From positions 372,001 to 436,000 of the forward strand of contig NZ_AP027733.1 of NCBI RefSeq assembly GCF_030296615.1: a DNA stretch of 64,000 nt, written 5' to 3'. Positions 34,071 to 41,968 of the stretch are shown in pieces; the first letter of the stretch is position 1; the number at the start of each line of letters is the position of its first letter. A program made the translations under genes and the position numbers. The notes under the pieces were generated by a model. It searched no databases, was not told the DNA's origin, and worked only from the letters and a program-made list of their open reading frames with translations. Source of the DNA: Frondihabitans sucicola (GTDB lineage Bacteria > Actinomycetota > Actinomycetes > Actinomycetales > Microbacteriaceae).

Positions 34071-34253
34071 CTAGCCAGCGATCCCGACGAGAGCCCCCGT
34101 GGCGGTGTCGCGACTACCCCTAGCTACGACACCACCACGGAGTGCGGACGGCCCTCCCAGACTCGTCCGCATACCCGAAGGCGACCGACCCGAATCGATC
34201 ACCTGCGTGGGCGATCCTCCCCGGCGCGGATCAGGCGCTGAGGGGAGGTTCAT
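34071..34253 (-). CDS. Small basic Gly/Ser-rich protein (60 aa), possible gene
   Basis: The ATG lies 6 bases after a class II promoter, as in other near-leaderless units. The protein (MNLPSAPDPRRGGSPTQVID, ending VGIAG) has no recognised motif, and low complexity makes the call uncertain. It sits 8 bases upstream of the RNase HI start, so it may be its leader ORF. Confidence 0.4.
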   Translation of the reverse strand: MNLPSAPDPRRGGSPTQVIDSGRSPSGMRTSLGGPSALRGGVVARGSRDTATGALVGIAG

Positions 34254-34259
34254 GCGCTT

Positions 34260-34274
34260 TACTGTAGCAGGTTG
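34260..34274 (-). promoter_or_regulatory. Class II promoter
   Basis: Reverse strand CAACCTGCTACAGTA. Confidence 0.6.
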
Positions 34275-34342
34275 TCACCCGTTGCCCTACTCGGATGGGC
34301 CATTCGTACCCCGCCTATGCGGAGACTTCGAGGAATGCCGGA

Positions 34343-34358
34343 GGGTCGGGGATGGGAG
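34343..34358. repeat. Dispersed 16-bp repeat, copy 8
   Basis: GGGTCGGGGATGGGAG on the + strand. Confidence 0.8.
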
Positions 34359-34373
34359 AGCGAGCGGAGCGAC

Positions 34374-36272
34374 CTACGCGCGCGCCTCGGCGCGCTTCAC
34401 GTGGGCGAGCCAGGCGGCAGCGAAGGGGTCCGTGCGCTTGAGCATGCGAGTGTCGAAGAGCCTGGTCATCAGCTCGGGCAACGTCGGCGGCTCGACGGGC
34501 GTCCGGGCGGCCACCACGGCGGCATCCACCCCTGCCGGGTTGAGCTTCCTCCATCCAGCCGCGATCTCGTCGAGCGCGACGGACACGTCGAACGGGAGCT
34601 GGGCCTGCTTGTCGAGCTGCTTGGCATGATCCAGCCATGCCTTGGCGCCCGCATCGGTGGCGAGCTGCGCGCGGCGGGCGAGGGCCAGGTAGTGGCGATC
34701 GGGAGCCTTCTCCACCGCTGCCAGGAGTACGCGTCGGTCCCTGTCGAGCGTGTTGACGTTGTCCCGGCGCCAGCGGGGCGCGATCAGGTCGAGGGCGGCG
34801 TGGAGGTCTTCGCTGAGATAGCCGCCGGATGCGGCGGCTCGGGTGACCATGAGCCACTGCGTCGAGTACTTGTCGGAGCCGAGGCGGGCATCCTTGGCCA
34901 GCGTCAGGTAGTGCTGGTCGCGCCCGTCGGCGACCTCAGGGGCGGATGCTGCCTCATCGACGACGGATGCGTCCGTGACGTACACGTCGCGCCAGTCCGC
35001 GTCGAGCTGGCTGGGGCTGGCCGAGCGCCACAGCGGCATGATGCTGTCGTACTGCGCCTTCACGTCGGCGGGCAGCAGGCCAAGGGAGTCGAGTTCCCGT
35101 TCACGGATCAGCCATGCGCGGGACGCCGTGGACTTCTTCGACAGCCGCCCGTCCGAGGCGGCGGCGATGTACGGTGCGCGGCGCGCTGTGCCCTCGGATG
35201 TCCGAGCGGACCGGGCTGCCCGGATGATGCTCGGCATCTCGGATCGCCATCCGGGGATGCTGTCATCGAGGGCCCGCTTCCGGGTCTCTGTGAGCTGCTC
35301 GCGACGGAGCTTCACGCCTTGCTCGTGGAGCCAGGACTTCGCGGGGCCGGTGATGGGTTCCAGGGGCCACCCCTTCGAGACCTCGACGATGCGGCGCTCG
35401 AAGAGGGACTTGGGTTCGATCTGGGCGGTTCCGGCCTCGACGGCCCGGAGGCGGGCGTCGGTGTCGAGGTCGGCGGCGTTGTGGTCCCGCCATCCGGGGA
35501 TCGCCTTGTCGTAGCTGGCGGCGCGCTTCTTCGTGAGGTCGCCGGTGGCCAGGCGGTGGCGTTGGTCGTTCAGCCATCGGTTGCCGGTGGGCAAGGAGGC
35601 GAGGCGTCCTTCGGCGGCGGCGGCGAGGTAGCTGTCGCTGTCCAGGTCGCTGCGGACTGCCGCTCGATCAAGGTCGGCGAGGCGCTTGACTCGGCGGGCC
35701 GCCTTGGCGCGGTCGTCGGGATTCTCGGCGGTGATCTGGTCGAGCTGCTCGGCCGTGAGGGGGTTCACCCAGCCAGGGAGGGCTTCGTCGAGGACCTTGT
35801 CGGTCCCTGCGCCCTGGTGGACGGAGAGGAGGGCGCGCTGGAGCGTAAGCCAGTTGTCGGCGTCGGCCCCGACGGATGCGAGTCGACCTTCACGGGCGAG
35901 GGTGAGGTAGTCGTGGTCCCAGGAGGGCGGCTGCACGCCGTTGCGGAGGGCCCACCCGTCATCGAGTTCGCGGGGCGAGAGCGTGAGCCAACCGGGTGCG
36001 GCCTTGTCGAGCTGGGGCTTGAGCTGCGGCGGGAGGGTGCCGCGACGGAAGGCGCGACGCGAGTCGGCGAGGTAGAGAACTGCGGCCTTGACGTCCTCGC
36101 GCAGGGTGCCGGACTTGGCGGCGCGAACGAAGGCGGCCGTCGACATCGGCTTCGGAGTCGCCGGAGCTTTCGCTGGCGCCTTCGGAGGGGTCTTGGCGTC
36201 GGGCTTCGCGGCCGCCTTCGGGGCGGCCTTGGCAGGGGCCTTCTTGGCGCGGGGTTTTGTTGCAGCAGGCAT
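34374..36272 (-). CDS. LPGWR-repeat protein with histone-like tail, seven modules (632 aa)
   Basis: The N-terminal 45 residues are Lys/Ala/Pro repeats (PRAKKAPAKAAPKAAAKPD), as in histone H1-like bacterial proteins. Seven modules follow with PGW-type ends (APGWLTL, LPGWVNP, IPGWRDH, IPGWRSE, MPLWRSA, APRWRRD, AAGWRKL). Most contain YL.LA..GRLAS.. and W-L-x2-Q/E-R, with a following LD.D.R. DNA binding and compaction are inferred. The start is the second in-frame ATG (36272), with GGAG 6 bases before it. It is the largest of six family members in the window. Confidence 0.75.
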   Translation of the reverse strand: MPAATKPRAKKAPAKAAPKAAAKPDAKTPPKAPAKAPATPKPMSTAAFVRAAKSGTLREDVKAAVLYLADSRRAFRRGTLPPQLKPQLDKAAPGWLTLSPRELDDGWALRNGVQPPSWDHDYLTLAREGRLASVGADADNWLTLQRALLSVHQGAGTDKVLDEALPGWVNPLTAEQLDQITAENPDDRAKAARRVKRLADLDRAAVRSDLDSDSYLAAAAEGRLASLPTGNRWLNDQRHRLATGDLTKKRAASYDKAIPGWRDHNAADLDTDARLRAVEAGTAQIEPKSLFERRIVEVSKGWPLEPITGPAKSWLHEQGVKLRREQLTETRKRALDDSIPGWRSEMPSIIRAARSARTSEGTARRAPYIAAASDGRLSKKSTASRAWLIRERELDSLGLLPADVKAQYDSIMPLWRSASPSQLDADWRDVYVTDASVVDEAASAPEVADGRDQHYLTLAKDARLGSDKYSTQWLMVTRAAASGGYLSEDLHAALDLIAPRWRRDNVNTLDRDRRVLLAAVEKAPDRHYLALARRAQLATDAGAKAWLDHAKQLDKQAQLPFDVSVALDEIAAGWRKLNPAGVDAAVVAARTPVEPPTLPELMTRLFDTRMLKRTDPFAAAWLAHVKRAEARA

Positions 36273-36389
36273 GAGCATCTCCGGGAGGAAGGAGGGCGAT
36301 CGTGATGCACACCGTACCGCTGATTGCTTGGTCGAGCACCGCGCCGTGCCGGTCCCCTTGGGAGGTTGTCAGTGAAGCACGTGGCCGCT

Positions 36390-36620
36390 TCAGTCGCGGG
36401 CGAGCTGGCGCGCCAGGTCGCGGCCAAGGCGCGTGGTGGCGACCTTCCCGGCACCCGGTCCGATGTACTGCCGCTCGATGAGGCCGCGAGCCTCCAGCGC
36501 GGCTGCGGTTCGGGCGCCGACGCGATCGCGCATCGGGTCGACGTGACGCCCGACGCGAAGGGGACCGGCACTTTCGATCCAGGCAAGGGTGTCGAGCATG
36601 CGGGTGGTCAGGTCGGCCAT
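36390..36620 (-). CDS. Winged-helix DNA-binding protein (76 aa)
   Basis: MADLTTRMLDTLAWIESAGP, then helix-turn-helix residues RDRVGARTAAALEARGLIER and a wing with GPGAGKVATT and a final helix. This matches a short winged-helix (MarR/ArsR-like) regulator without an effector domain. GAGAGGACC precedes the start. A plausible local repressor. Confidence 0.65.
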   Translation of the reverse strand: MADLTTRMLDTLAWIESAGPLRVGRHVDPMRDRVGARTAAALEARGLIERQYIGPGAGKVATTRLGRDLARQLARD

Positions 36621-36694
36621 GGTGGTCCTCTCGATGGGGTCTCTACTGGAGAGAGCGTCGAGGGGCCCCGATCTATCAGTCGGCGACGGACTTC

Positions 36695-37162
36695 TTACCA
36701 GCCCGGGTCTTCGTTGACGTGCCCGACGACGCCGCGCCCACGCTTCCCGGCGAACACGCGAGCGGGCTTCTCGCTCGCTCGGGTGTCGAAGATGTCGTCG
36801 TAGACGGCGAGGTACCTGTCCGGCAGGACCAGGCGTGCCCACGCATCGACGAGGCGGAGCGCATCCTCGATCGACGCCTTGTTCGGGGTCCGCATGAGGG
36901 AGCGGCCGAAGACGCTCTGTGTGAAGTCGGAGTTGCCCTGCTCGATCCAGCCGAAGGAAGAGCCGTGGTCGCCTTCGTCGCCGAGTCCGCACTTGAAGAC
37001 GATGGCGTCGTAGAGGACGAGGGTCACCTGCCGCTTCTCGGAGTCGTAGGTGAAGTCGTGGTTCTTCTGGCCGAAATAGCCCCACACGACGCGGGACAGC
37101 TCGTCGACGTCCGTGATGCGGCGCTGCGGGTCGTCTGGTGTTTCCGTGTCCCTTGTGGTCAT
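36695..37162 (-). CDS. Unknown protein (155 aa)
   Basis: Not recognised. Starts MTTRDTETPDDPQRRITDVD; the GGGACACGGAAA motif lies within its first codons. Contains VWGYFGQKNHDFTYDSEKRQ and GSSFGWIEQGNSDFTQSVFG. The C-terminus is basic (AGKRGRGVVGHVNEDPGW). Confidence 0.65.
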   Translation of the reverse strand: MTTRDTETPDDPQRRITDVDELSRVVWGYFGQKNHDFTYDSEKRQVTLVLYDAIVFKCGLGDEGDHGSSFGWIEQGNSDFTQSVFGRSLMRTPNKASIEDALRLVDAWARLVLPDRYLAVYDDIFDTRASEKPARVFAGKRGRGVVGHVNEDPGW

Positions 37163-37166
37163 TTGA

Positions 37167-37502
37167 CTACTCTCCCAGGCTCGTGTCATCGGGGTAGGTC
37201 TCCAGCCAGTGGCCGAGACCCTTGAGGTAGCGCCCGACGCCGGTAGCGCGGGCGAAATCCTCCCCGAGCGGGTCGAGCTTGTCGGCGCCGAGGGCGGCCA
37301 CCTCCGGCGAGAGCATGTGGCTAGCGAGACCGAAGTTGGCCAGGCCGTGCAGCACCGCGGCGACCTGGTTGCGAGTGGGCGGCGGATCGCCGTGAAGGTT
37401 CGCGTCGAGATGGAGAGCCTGGGCGCCCATGAGGACATCCGCGGCGTGCTGGCCGTTGAGGTCGTAGGCGCTCGGGACGGAGGGGTCTCTGTGCGCGGTC
37501 AT
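37167..37502 (-). CDS. Unknown small protein (111 aa)
   Basis: Not recognised. Helical and acidic: YDLNGQHAADVLMGAQALHL and QVAAVLHGLANFGLASHML. Overlaps the upstream stop by 4 bases; 4 bases precede the next start. Confidence 0.65.
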   Translation of the reverse strand: MTAHRDPSVPSAYDLNGQHAADVLMGAQALHLDANLHGDPPPTRNQVAAVLHGLANFGLASHMLSPEVAALGADKLDPLGEDFARATGVGRYLKGLGHWLETYPDDTSLGE

Positions 37503-37843
37503 CGGCGGTTACTCTCCCACTCGCGAACGCGGGCGAGGTGGGTCGCGGCCCAGGCGGGCAGCTCGCTCATACGGCTCGCGGGCTCGTCCCACTGCCGGAC
37601 ATTGTCGTGGAACGCGACGCCGCGGCGATGCTGCCCGTCACTGCCATTCGTCTTGACCGTCGGGCCCTCGATGTACACGTCGAGCACGCCAGGCTCGGAG
37701 AAGCGAGAGGCGCTGATGGTGAGTCGCTGCGGCTTGATCTTGACGCGGCGACCGTGCTGGAGCTGCGTGAGGTGGGGAAGATCACCCGGCAGGTCGAACT
37801 CGTACTTGACGCCCGGCTCCTCCTCGGTGAGGTGGAAGGTCAT
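37499..37843 (-). CDS. Unknown small protein (114 aa)
   Basis: MTFHLTEEEPGVKYEFDLPG, then a basic strand-rich middle (RRVKIKPQRLTISASRF) and a Trp-rich C-terminal helix. The ATG is preceded by AGGGACACGGAAACC, whose first G belongs to the upstream stop codon. Function unknown. Confidence 0.65.
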   Translation of the reverse strand: MTFHLTEEEPGVKYEFDLPGDLPHLTQLQHGRRVKIKPQRLTISASRFSEPGVLDVYIEGPTVKTNGSDGQHRRGVAFHDNVRQWDEPASRMSELPAWAATHLARVREWESNRR

Positions 37844-37856
37844 GGTTTCCGTGTCC

Positions 37857-38171
37857 CTACTGCTCGGGGAGGAAGTGGAGCGCGCCGATGATGATGGCGA
37901 GCCCACCAAGGGTGGCAGCGTCCACAGGCAGAAGGCGCCGGAACCCCTTCAGGGTGAGCTTCGGGCGCTGGAGCGTGTAGGCGACGGGTGTGCCTGTGCG
38001 GGCGGCCTCGTCGGCGCGCTCGGCGGCGTTGTCGGCGATGACGATGCGCCCCTTGACGATGAGGTTGACCGCGACGGCCAAGCCGATGATGAGCCAGAGA
38101 ATCGGCGTGGGCACGGCGGGCGCGAAGGCTTTGAAGGCACGCGAGGCGGCCGCTGCCAGAAGAATGATCAT
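37857..38171 (-). CDS. Small membrane protein (104 aa)
   Basis: MIILLAAAASRAFKAFAPAV, then a membrane segment (WLIIGLAVAVNLIVKG), a charged loop and a C-terminal membrane segment (GLAIIIGALHFL). The start at 38171 is preferred because the longer frame adds only a basic, unlikely extension. First gene of a five-gene operon. Confidence 0.65.
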   Translation of the reverse strand: MIILLAAAASRAFKAFAPAVPTPILWLIIGLAVAVNLIVKGRIVIADNAAERADEAARTGTPVAYTLQRPKLTLKGFRRLLPVDAATLGGLAIIIGALHFLPEQ

Positions 38172-38234
38172 GGGGCTCCGTTGCGAGCTGGGATGGCGCG
38201 TGGCCCGCACGGGACAGCGCTACCTGGATAGCGT

Positions 38235-38249
38235 CAGTATAGCAGGTTG
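38235..38249 (-). promoter_or_regulatory. Class II promoter
   Basis: Reverse strand CAACCTGCTATACTG. Confidence 0.6.
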
Positions 38250-38324
38250 CGACAGAAGCGGTCTTCGTCGGGCGCACCGGAACGCCCCAGGCCCGCATGG
38301 CCCAGGGTGTTCGAGCGAGTGCTC

Positions 38325-38633
38325 TTAGAGGGCGGAACGGAGTTCGAGGAGTTCGTCCAGGATCGCCACCCGACGGGCACCGTAGCTGCGGCGCTGTTCC
38401 GGGTCGGCCGAGCTGGTCTCGACCTCGGTGAACACGAGGATGGCGCGCCCGAGGGCATCGGCGGAGTTCCCGAAGGGACCACCAGTGCTCGCCAGGGCCC
38501 GGGTGAGGCGGAGGGCGTTGCTGAACTCGATGGGGCTCGCGGCTGAGTTGCGGGCCTTGATCGATGAACGGCGTCCGTCTCGGAGCGCCTCGACGATGCG
38601 TGCTTCGAGGGAGGTGGTGTCGATCGCGGTCAT
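38325..38633 (-). CDS. Unknown small helical protein (102 aa)
   Basis: Helical and basic (IVEALRDGRRSSIKARNSAA, FSNALRLTRALASTGG), ending VAILDELLELRSAL. Resembles the preceding gene product in style. Last of three genes read from 39527. Confidence 0.65.
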   Translation of the reverse strand: MTAIDTTSLEARIVEALRDGRRSSIKARNSAASPIEFSNALRLTRALASTGGPFGNSADALGRAILVFTEVETSSADPEQRRSYGARRVAILDELLELRSAL

Positions 38634-38949
38634 GCGGCTGCGCCCTTCTGGTCGCGTCGGAGCTGTTCGAGGTCGCGCATAGTGTCCGCGCGGAGGCGGC
38701 GCCAGCCATGGAAGGCGTCGCCGGTCTCGTTTGCCGAGAGGGGGATGCTTCCTGCGCCAGGAGCAGGGCTGTGGCAGTCAGATCGGGGTCGGCCGCGAGT
38801 GCCGCGCCGACGGCGAGTGCCGCGAGGACCTGATCCCGTCCGGCGTCCCACTGCGCCGCCGTCAGGGCGGACCTGGTGGACCGCTGCGACTCGCCGAGCA
38901 GGCGCTTGAGCCTGATCCCGGCGAGTCGCTCCGAGACGATGTGCTCCAT
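38630..38949 (-). CDS. Unknown small helical protein, frameshifted (about 106 aa)
   Basis: The ATG at 38949 overlaps the upstream stop (TGATG). MEHIVSERLAGIRLKRLLGE runs to ALLLAQEASP. The frame is lost in GGGGG at 38740-38744. One extra base gives LSANETGDAFHGWRRLRADT and a basic end RRDQKGAAA. Function unknown. Confidence 0.6.
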
Positions 38950-39527
38950 CAGCGGCTCGCCCTGTTGGCGGCGATGAGGAGCTTGGTCAGCGTCTCGGTG
39001 GTGAGCGTGGCGTGGCCCTCGAAGTCGAACTCGATGCGGCCCGGACCCGTGGCAGGGATGCCCGCCTTGCGGATCATCGTGCTGAGGTTCATCACCTTGT
39101 CGTACTCGGCTGCGCGTGCTTCACGGGCGGCTTTCTCCTCCGCCTTGCGCTCGGCTTCGATCCGCGCCTGCTCCGCAGTCACCTCGTCGAATGTGCCCTT
39201 GAGCATCGCCGGGGAGATGGCGCGCATGAACGTGCCCCGCGGGAGCTTCGTCGACATCTGGGTCTCACCGAGGAGGTCGTTGACGTTGAGCGCTCGAAGC
39301 TCTTCGAGGTGCTCACGGATGCTCTCCGGCTTCTGGATGGCGAGGATCGCCAGCATGCGCTTGGCCTCGCCCTTCTTGGCCTTCCGGAGCGTCCCCATCT
39401 CGGCACCCTGCGACGTGGAGAAGAGCACCGGCGTCGTCGTGTCGAGGATGAACATGGCGCTGGGCTCGAATTCGGCGGCGGTGCCGGTGGTGTAAAGCTC
39501 GCCTGCGGTGATCTCGGTGGTCTTCAT
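38949..39527 (-). CDS. ITAGE-family protein, copy 2 (192 aa)
   Basis: Starts MKTTEITAGELYTTGT, like the 13878-14447 protein. Central charged coiled coil (EAERKAEEKAAREARAAEYD) and a strand-rich C-terminus. Function unknown. First gene of a three-gene unit with a full class I promoter. Confidence 0.7.
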   Translation of the reverse strand: MKTTEITAGELYTTGTAAEFEPSAMFILDTTTPVLFSTSQGAEMGTLRKAKKGEAKRMLAILAIQKPESIREHLEELRALNVNDLLGETQMSTKLPRGTFMRAISPAMLKGTFDEVTAEQARIEAERKAEEKAAREARAAEYDKVMNLSTMIRKAGIPATGPGRIEFDFEGHATLTTETLTKLLIAANRASR

Positions 39528-39597
39528 GATGTCCTCTCGTGGCCCGTCCCTCGGGCCGCTTGATTGCTACAGTACACGTGCATATGCACTTCGTCAA
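39528..39597 (-). promoter_or_regulatory. Class I promoter and AGGGA-loop leader
   Basis: TTGACG, 17 bp with TGCATATGCA, TACTGT (39574-39569). Leader stem GGCCCG-AGGGA-CGGGCC, then GAGAGGAC. Confidence 0.9.
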
Positions 39598-39639
39598 CTG
39601 TGGTTCGCGAGAATCTTCGGCAGGGCGTCCACGCGCCAA

Positions 39640-39669
39640 AAGCCCCGACCGCGCGGGGCGATCGGGGCT
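39640..39669 (-). terminator. Hairpin terminator
   Basis: AGCCCCGA/TCGGGGCT 8-bp stem with an inner GCGCGGGGCG. Confidence 0.5.
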
Positions 39670-39686
39670 CTCGGTGATGGTGGGTG

Positions 39687-40067
39687 CTACGCGGCGATGC
39701 TCTCCAGCACGTCCGCCTCGACCTGCGACGCGAAGCCTGCGGCGAGGGCGAAGGTTGCGACGTTGGCGAACACGAAGCCGACCAGTTCGGCCGCCCTCTC
39801 GCTGAGGCCGACGGCGTAGACCATGTTGCCGTTGATGTAGGTCTCCATCTCGGCCGCGTCGTCGACGAGCACCTCGACGTTGCTGACGCCTTCGCGGTAG
39901 CCGATGACAGCGCGGCTGAGGTCGTGCGAGGTCTGGATGTGGAAGTAGAAGCCCGCCTCGGTGGCGAGCGTCTCGGCGGCGAAGCGCGCTGCGGAGTCGC
40001 CCGAGAAGGTCTCGATGGTCTCGGCGAGCTTGTTGCTGACGATGGGGCGGATGGCGGTGATGGTCAT
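39687..40067 (-). CDS. Unknown small protein (126 aa)
   Basis: Not recognised. MTITAIRPIVSNKLAETIET is followed by alternating strands and a final helix (FANVATFALAAGFASQVEAD). Single-gene unit with class I promoter and terminator. Confidence 0.7.
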   Translation of the reverse strand: MTITAIRPIVSNKLAETIETFSGDSAARFAAETLATEAGFYFHIQTSHDLSRAVIGYREGVSNVEVLVDDAAEMETYINGNMVYAVGLSERAAELVGFVFANVATFALAAGFASQVEADVLESIAA

Positions 40068-40138
40068 GATGTCCTCTCGTGGCCCTGTCCCTCAGGGCCT
40101 CTGAGAGCTACAGTACACGCTGCATATGCAAGCGTCAA
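40068..40138 (-). promoter_or_regulatory. Class I promoter and AGGGA-loop leader
   Basis: TTGACG, 17 bp with TGCATATGCA, TACTGT (40115-40110). Leader stem GGCCCTG-AGGGA-CAGGGCC, then GAGAGGAC. Confidence 0.9.
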
Positions 40139-40161
40139 CACCGCGAGGAAACTCGGCGTGT

Positions 40162-40545
40162 CTAGTCGTCGAGGAGGATGCGCAGGGCACCCTTCAGTGC
40201 CGCCTTGTCGCGCGTGAGCTTGGCGACTTCAGCCTCCAGTTCAGCGATGCGGGCGTTGACGGGAGCGGGCTTGAGCGCGGGCGCTGCGACCACCTCGCGG
40301 GCGGGCGCTGCGGCAGCAGGCGCGACGGCGGGCGCCGGTGCGGCCACGGGCTCCGACTTCGGCTCCGGCTCGTTGGCCTTGTCGTACGCCTTGATCCATC
40401 CGCGGAGGGACTGTTCCCCGACCTGGTACTTCTCGGCCGTCTCCCGGATCATGCTCCGGTCCTTGGGGTTCGCCGCGCGCCGGGCCAGAACCTCGTCGGT
40501 GGCCTGCTGGCGGGTCTCGGGCGTGTACTTCTGTTCGAACGGCAT
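40162..40545 (-). CDS. Orphan IS3-OrfA-like DNA-binding protein (127 aa)
   Basis: N-terminal helix-turn-helix of the transposase OrfA type (KYTPETRQQATDEVLARRAA ... RETAEKYQVGEQSLRGWIKA), an Ala/Pro linker, then a leucine-zipper-like end (ARIAELEAEVAKLTRDKAAL). No OrfB catalytic partner and no inverted repeats were found nearby, so it is probably a domesticated DNA-binding protein rather than an active element. A 10-codon ORF precedes it. Confidence 0.7.
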   Translation of the reverse strand: MPFEQKYTPETRQQATDEVLARRAANPKDRSMIRETAEKYQVGEQSLRGWIKAYDKANEPEPKSEPVAAPAPAVAPAAAAPAREVVAAPALKPAPVNARIAELEAEVAKLTRDKAALKGALRILLDD

Positions 40546-40566
40546 GGGATTCCTTTAGCGAGATGG

Positions 40567-40599
40567 TCAGGCGTATGTAGCGAGCATGAAGAAGCTCAT
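40567..40599 (-). CDS. Possible 10-residue upstream ORF
   Basis: MSFFMLATYA, starting 11 bases after a GGGACACGGAAA motif in the leader of the OrfA-like gene. A leader peptide is possible; chance cannot be excluded. Confidence 0.25.
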   Translation of the reverse strand: MSFFMLATYA

Positions 40600-40651
40600 G
40601 CTGAGCGGGTTTCCGTGTCCCTTAGGTCCACGTTAGAGAGTGCATATGCGT

Positions 40652-40876
40652 TTATGCGAACTGGGGCGTGACGGGCATGCTGCTCGTCGACATGCGACGC
40701 AGGGTCCGCATGAACTCGTCGGTGCCCTCGGTGCCGTTCCGCGCACTCTCGACATAGCCCGCAAGAGCAAGTCGCACGACGTCCGAGAGGCTGTCGTCAT
40801 GATCGAGCGCAACGTCCTGCGCGGGTGCATATAGCTCATCCGCGATGCGGAAGACGCGGTTCTTGGTAGCGGCCAT
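40652..40876 (-). CDS. Ribbon-helix-helix-like protein (74 aa)
   Basis: MAATKNRVFRIADELYAPAQ ... DDSLSDVVRLALAGYVESAR is the strand-helix-helix arrangement of CopG/Arc-type DNA-binding proteins. It overlaps the upstream stop (TGATG). A regulator or antitoxin-like role is possible; no toxin partner was identified. Confidence 0.65.
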   Translation of the reverse strand: MAATKNRVFRIADELYAPAQDVALDHDDSLSDVVRLALAGYVESARNGTEGTDEFMRTLRRMSTSSMPVTPQFA

Positions 40877-41105
40877 CAGAGGGTCACCTTTCCAGCGAGA
40901 CAGTCGGGGCAGACGTCGGACTCGGGACGAGTCTCGACGCTGGGGGAAGTACGAGGCCGCCGCCGCAGACGACGGGGGCGAAGTCGGGGGTGCGCTCATC
41001 GTCGCGGGCGCGATCGGGCAGGTGATAGATCACGCCGTCCGGCTCGGGGTACTTGCGGATCAGCTCACCGAGGACTCTGCGACCCCTCACTTGCTGCGGC
41101 GTCAC
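40876..41105 (-). CDS. Small CxxC protein, frameshifted (about 76 aa)
   Basis: The GTG at 41105 overlaps the upstream stop: MTPQQVRGRRVLGELIRKYP to VVCGGGLVLPP. The frame is lost in GGGGG at 40942-40946. One extra base gives SVETRPESDVCPDCLAGKVT and a TGA that overlaps the next ATG. The CPDC pair and the earlier Cys suggest a small metal site. Confidence 0.55.
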
Positions 41106-41818
41106 GTGAGGTCCCCTGCGTGCGTGAGGAGCTGCTCGCGCATGCCGGGGCGGCGGGCGTTCATGAGGACACGGACCCGAGTCGGAGCGGTCTTGGTGAG
41201 TGCGCCGGACGACAGGAGCCCGAGAGCAAATGAGGCCAGCTCTGCCAACTCGCGCGCGCGCCGCTCGTCATCGGCGATGTTGCGGATGCGGACGAGTTCG
41301 TGCGGGAATGCCTGGGCGCGATTGGTCCACGAGTCGTGGCTCTCTCCCGGGGTGTCATAGGCGGCGAAGACGCAGTGCTTGAGGATCAGGGCCACGTCAT
41401 CGAAGTAGTTGCCCTCGACCTGCACGTGAGGAACTCCGTGAGGATTGCTGGAGGTGGGCCGCATGCCGTCGGCGTCAAGGGGCTTCGCCATGTCCACGCC
41501 GACGGAGGAGCGTCCCTCGTCCCAGCCCTTGTGGGCGCCGCGCTCGGTGGCGATGAGCACGTCGAGTTCCGCGGCGCGGTGGTGGAAGGCGCTGAGGTGG
41601 AGCCCGGCGACTTCCGAGGTAACCATCGAGCCGATCGAGTGGGCTCGCTCGCTGTTGGCGGCCGCGCCGTCCGCGTTGACCGTGAAGCTGGTGGCTTCTT
41701 CCCGCACCTTGAGGGCGAGGCGTTCGAGGTCGCGGGCGATCAGCTCGGCGTGGTCCGTGACGGTCCTGTGGAGCGCCACGATGTGGTCGACCTCAGGACG
41801 TGACGTTAATTCAGACAT
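41102..41818 (-). CDS. Unknown helical protein (238 aa)
   Basis: Not recognised. MSELTSRPEVDHIVALHRTV, followed by long helices (HAELIARDLERLALKVREEA) and a basic C-terminus (LTKTAPTRVRVLMNARRPGM). The ATG lies close behind a class II-type -10. First gene of a four-gene operon. Confidence 0.65.
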   Translation of the reverse strand: MSELTSRPEVDHIVALHRTVTDHAELIARDLERLALKVREEATSFTVNADGAAANSERAHSIGSMVTSEVAGLHLSAFHHRAAELDVLIATERGAHKGWDEGRSSVGVDMAKPLDADGMRPTSSNPHGVPHVQVEGNYFDDVALILKHCVFAAYDTPGESHDSWTNRAQAFPHELVRIRNIADDERRARELAELASFALGLLSSGALTKTAPTRVRVLMNARRPGMREQLLTHAGDLT

Positions 41819-41838
41819 AAATGTACTGTAGCACAGTG
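41819..41838 (-). promoter_or_regulatory. Class II-like promoter
   Basis: Reverse strand TGCTACAGTACATTT directly before the ATG. The same bases read TGTACTGTAG on the + strand, so either direction is possible. Confidence 0.45.
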
Positions 41839-41901
41839 CATAGGCAGTCGCTAGCTGGGTAGCGCCCAGGTCAGCGGTTGCGAATGACCCCCAACCGAGG
41901 G

Positions 41902-41968
41902 ATAGACACTTAAACCATAACGTGTACTGTAGAACGAGTGCCGGGAGGGACCCGGCCGAGAGGACACC
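41902..41968 (+). promoter_or_regulatory. Class I promoter and AGGGA-type leader
   Basis: TACTGT (41925-41930), weak -35. Leader stem GCCGGG-AGGGA-CCCGGC, then CGAGAGGAC. Confidence 0.8.

Noticed and set aside
34272-36305. Long forward open frame of 677 codons opposite the seven-module protein
   Set aside because: Same reason; the reverse frame contains repeated PGW modules.
40162-40545. Active IS3-family insertion sequence
   Set aside because: No OrfB, no terminal inverted repeats and no target duplication nearby.
40652-41105. Toxin-antitoxin pair (RHH protein plus CxxC protein)
   Set aside because: The upstream product has no known toxin motif and its sequence is frameshifted; evidence is too thin.
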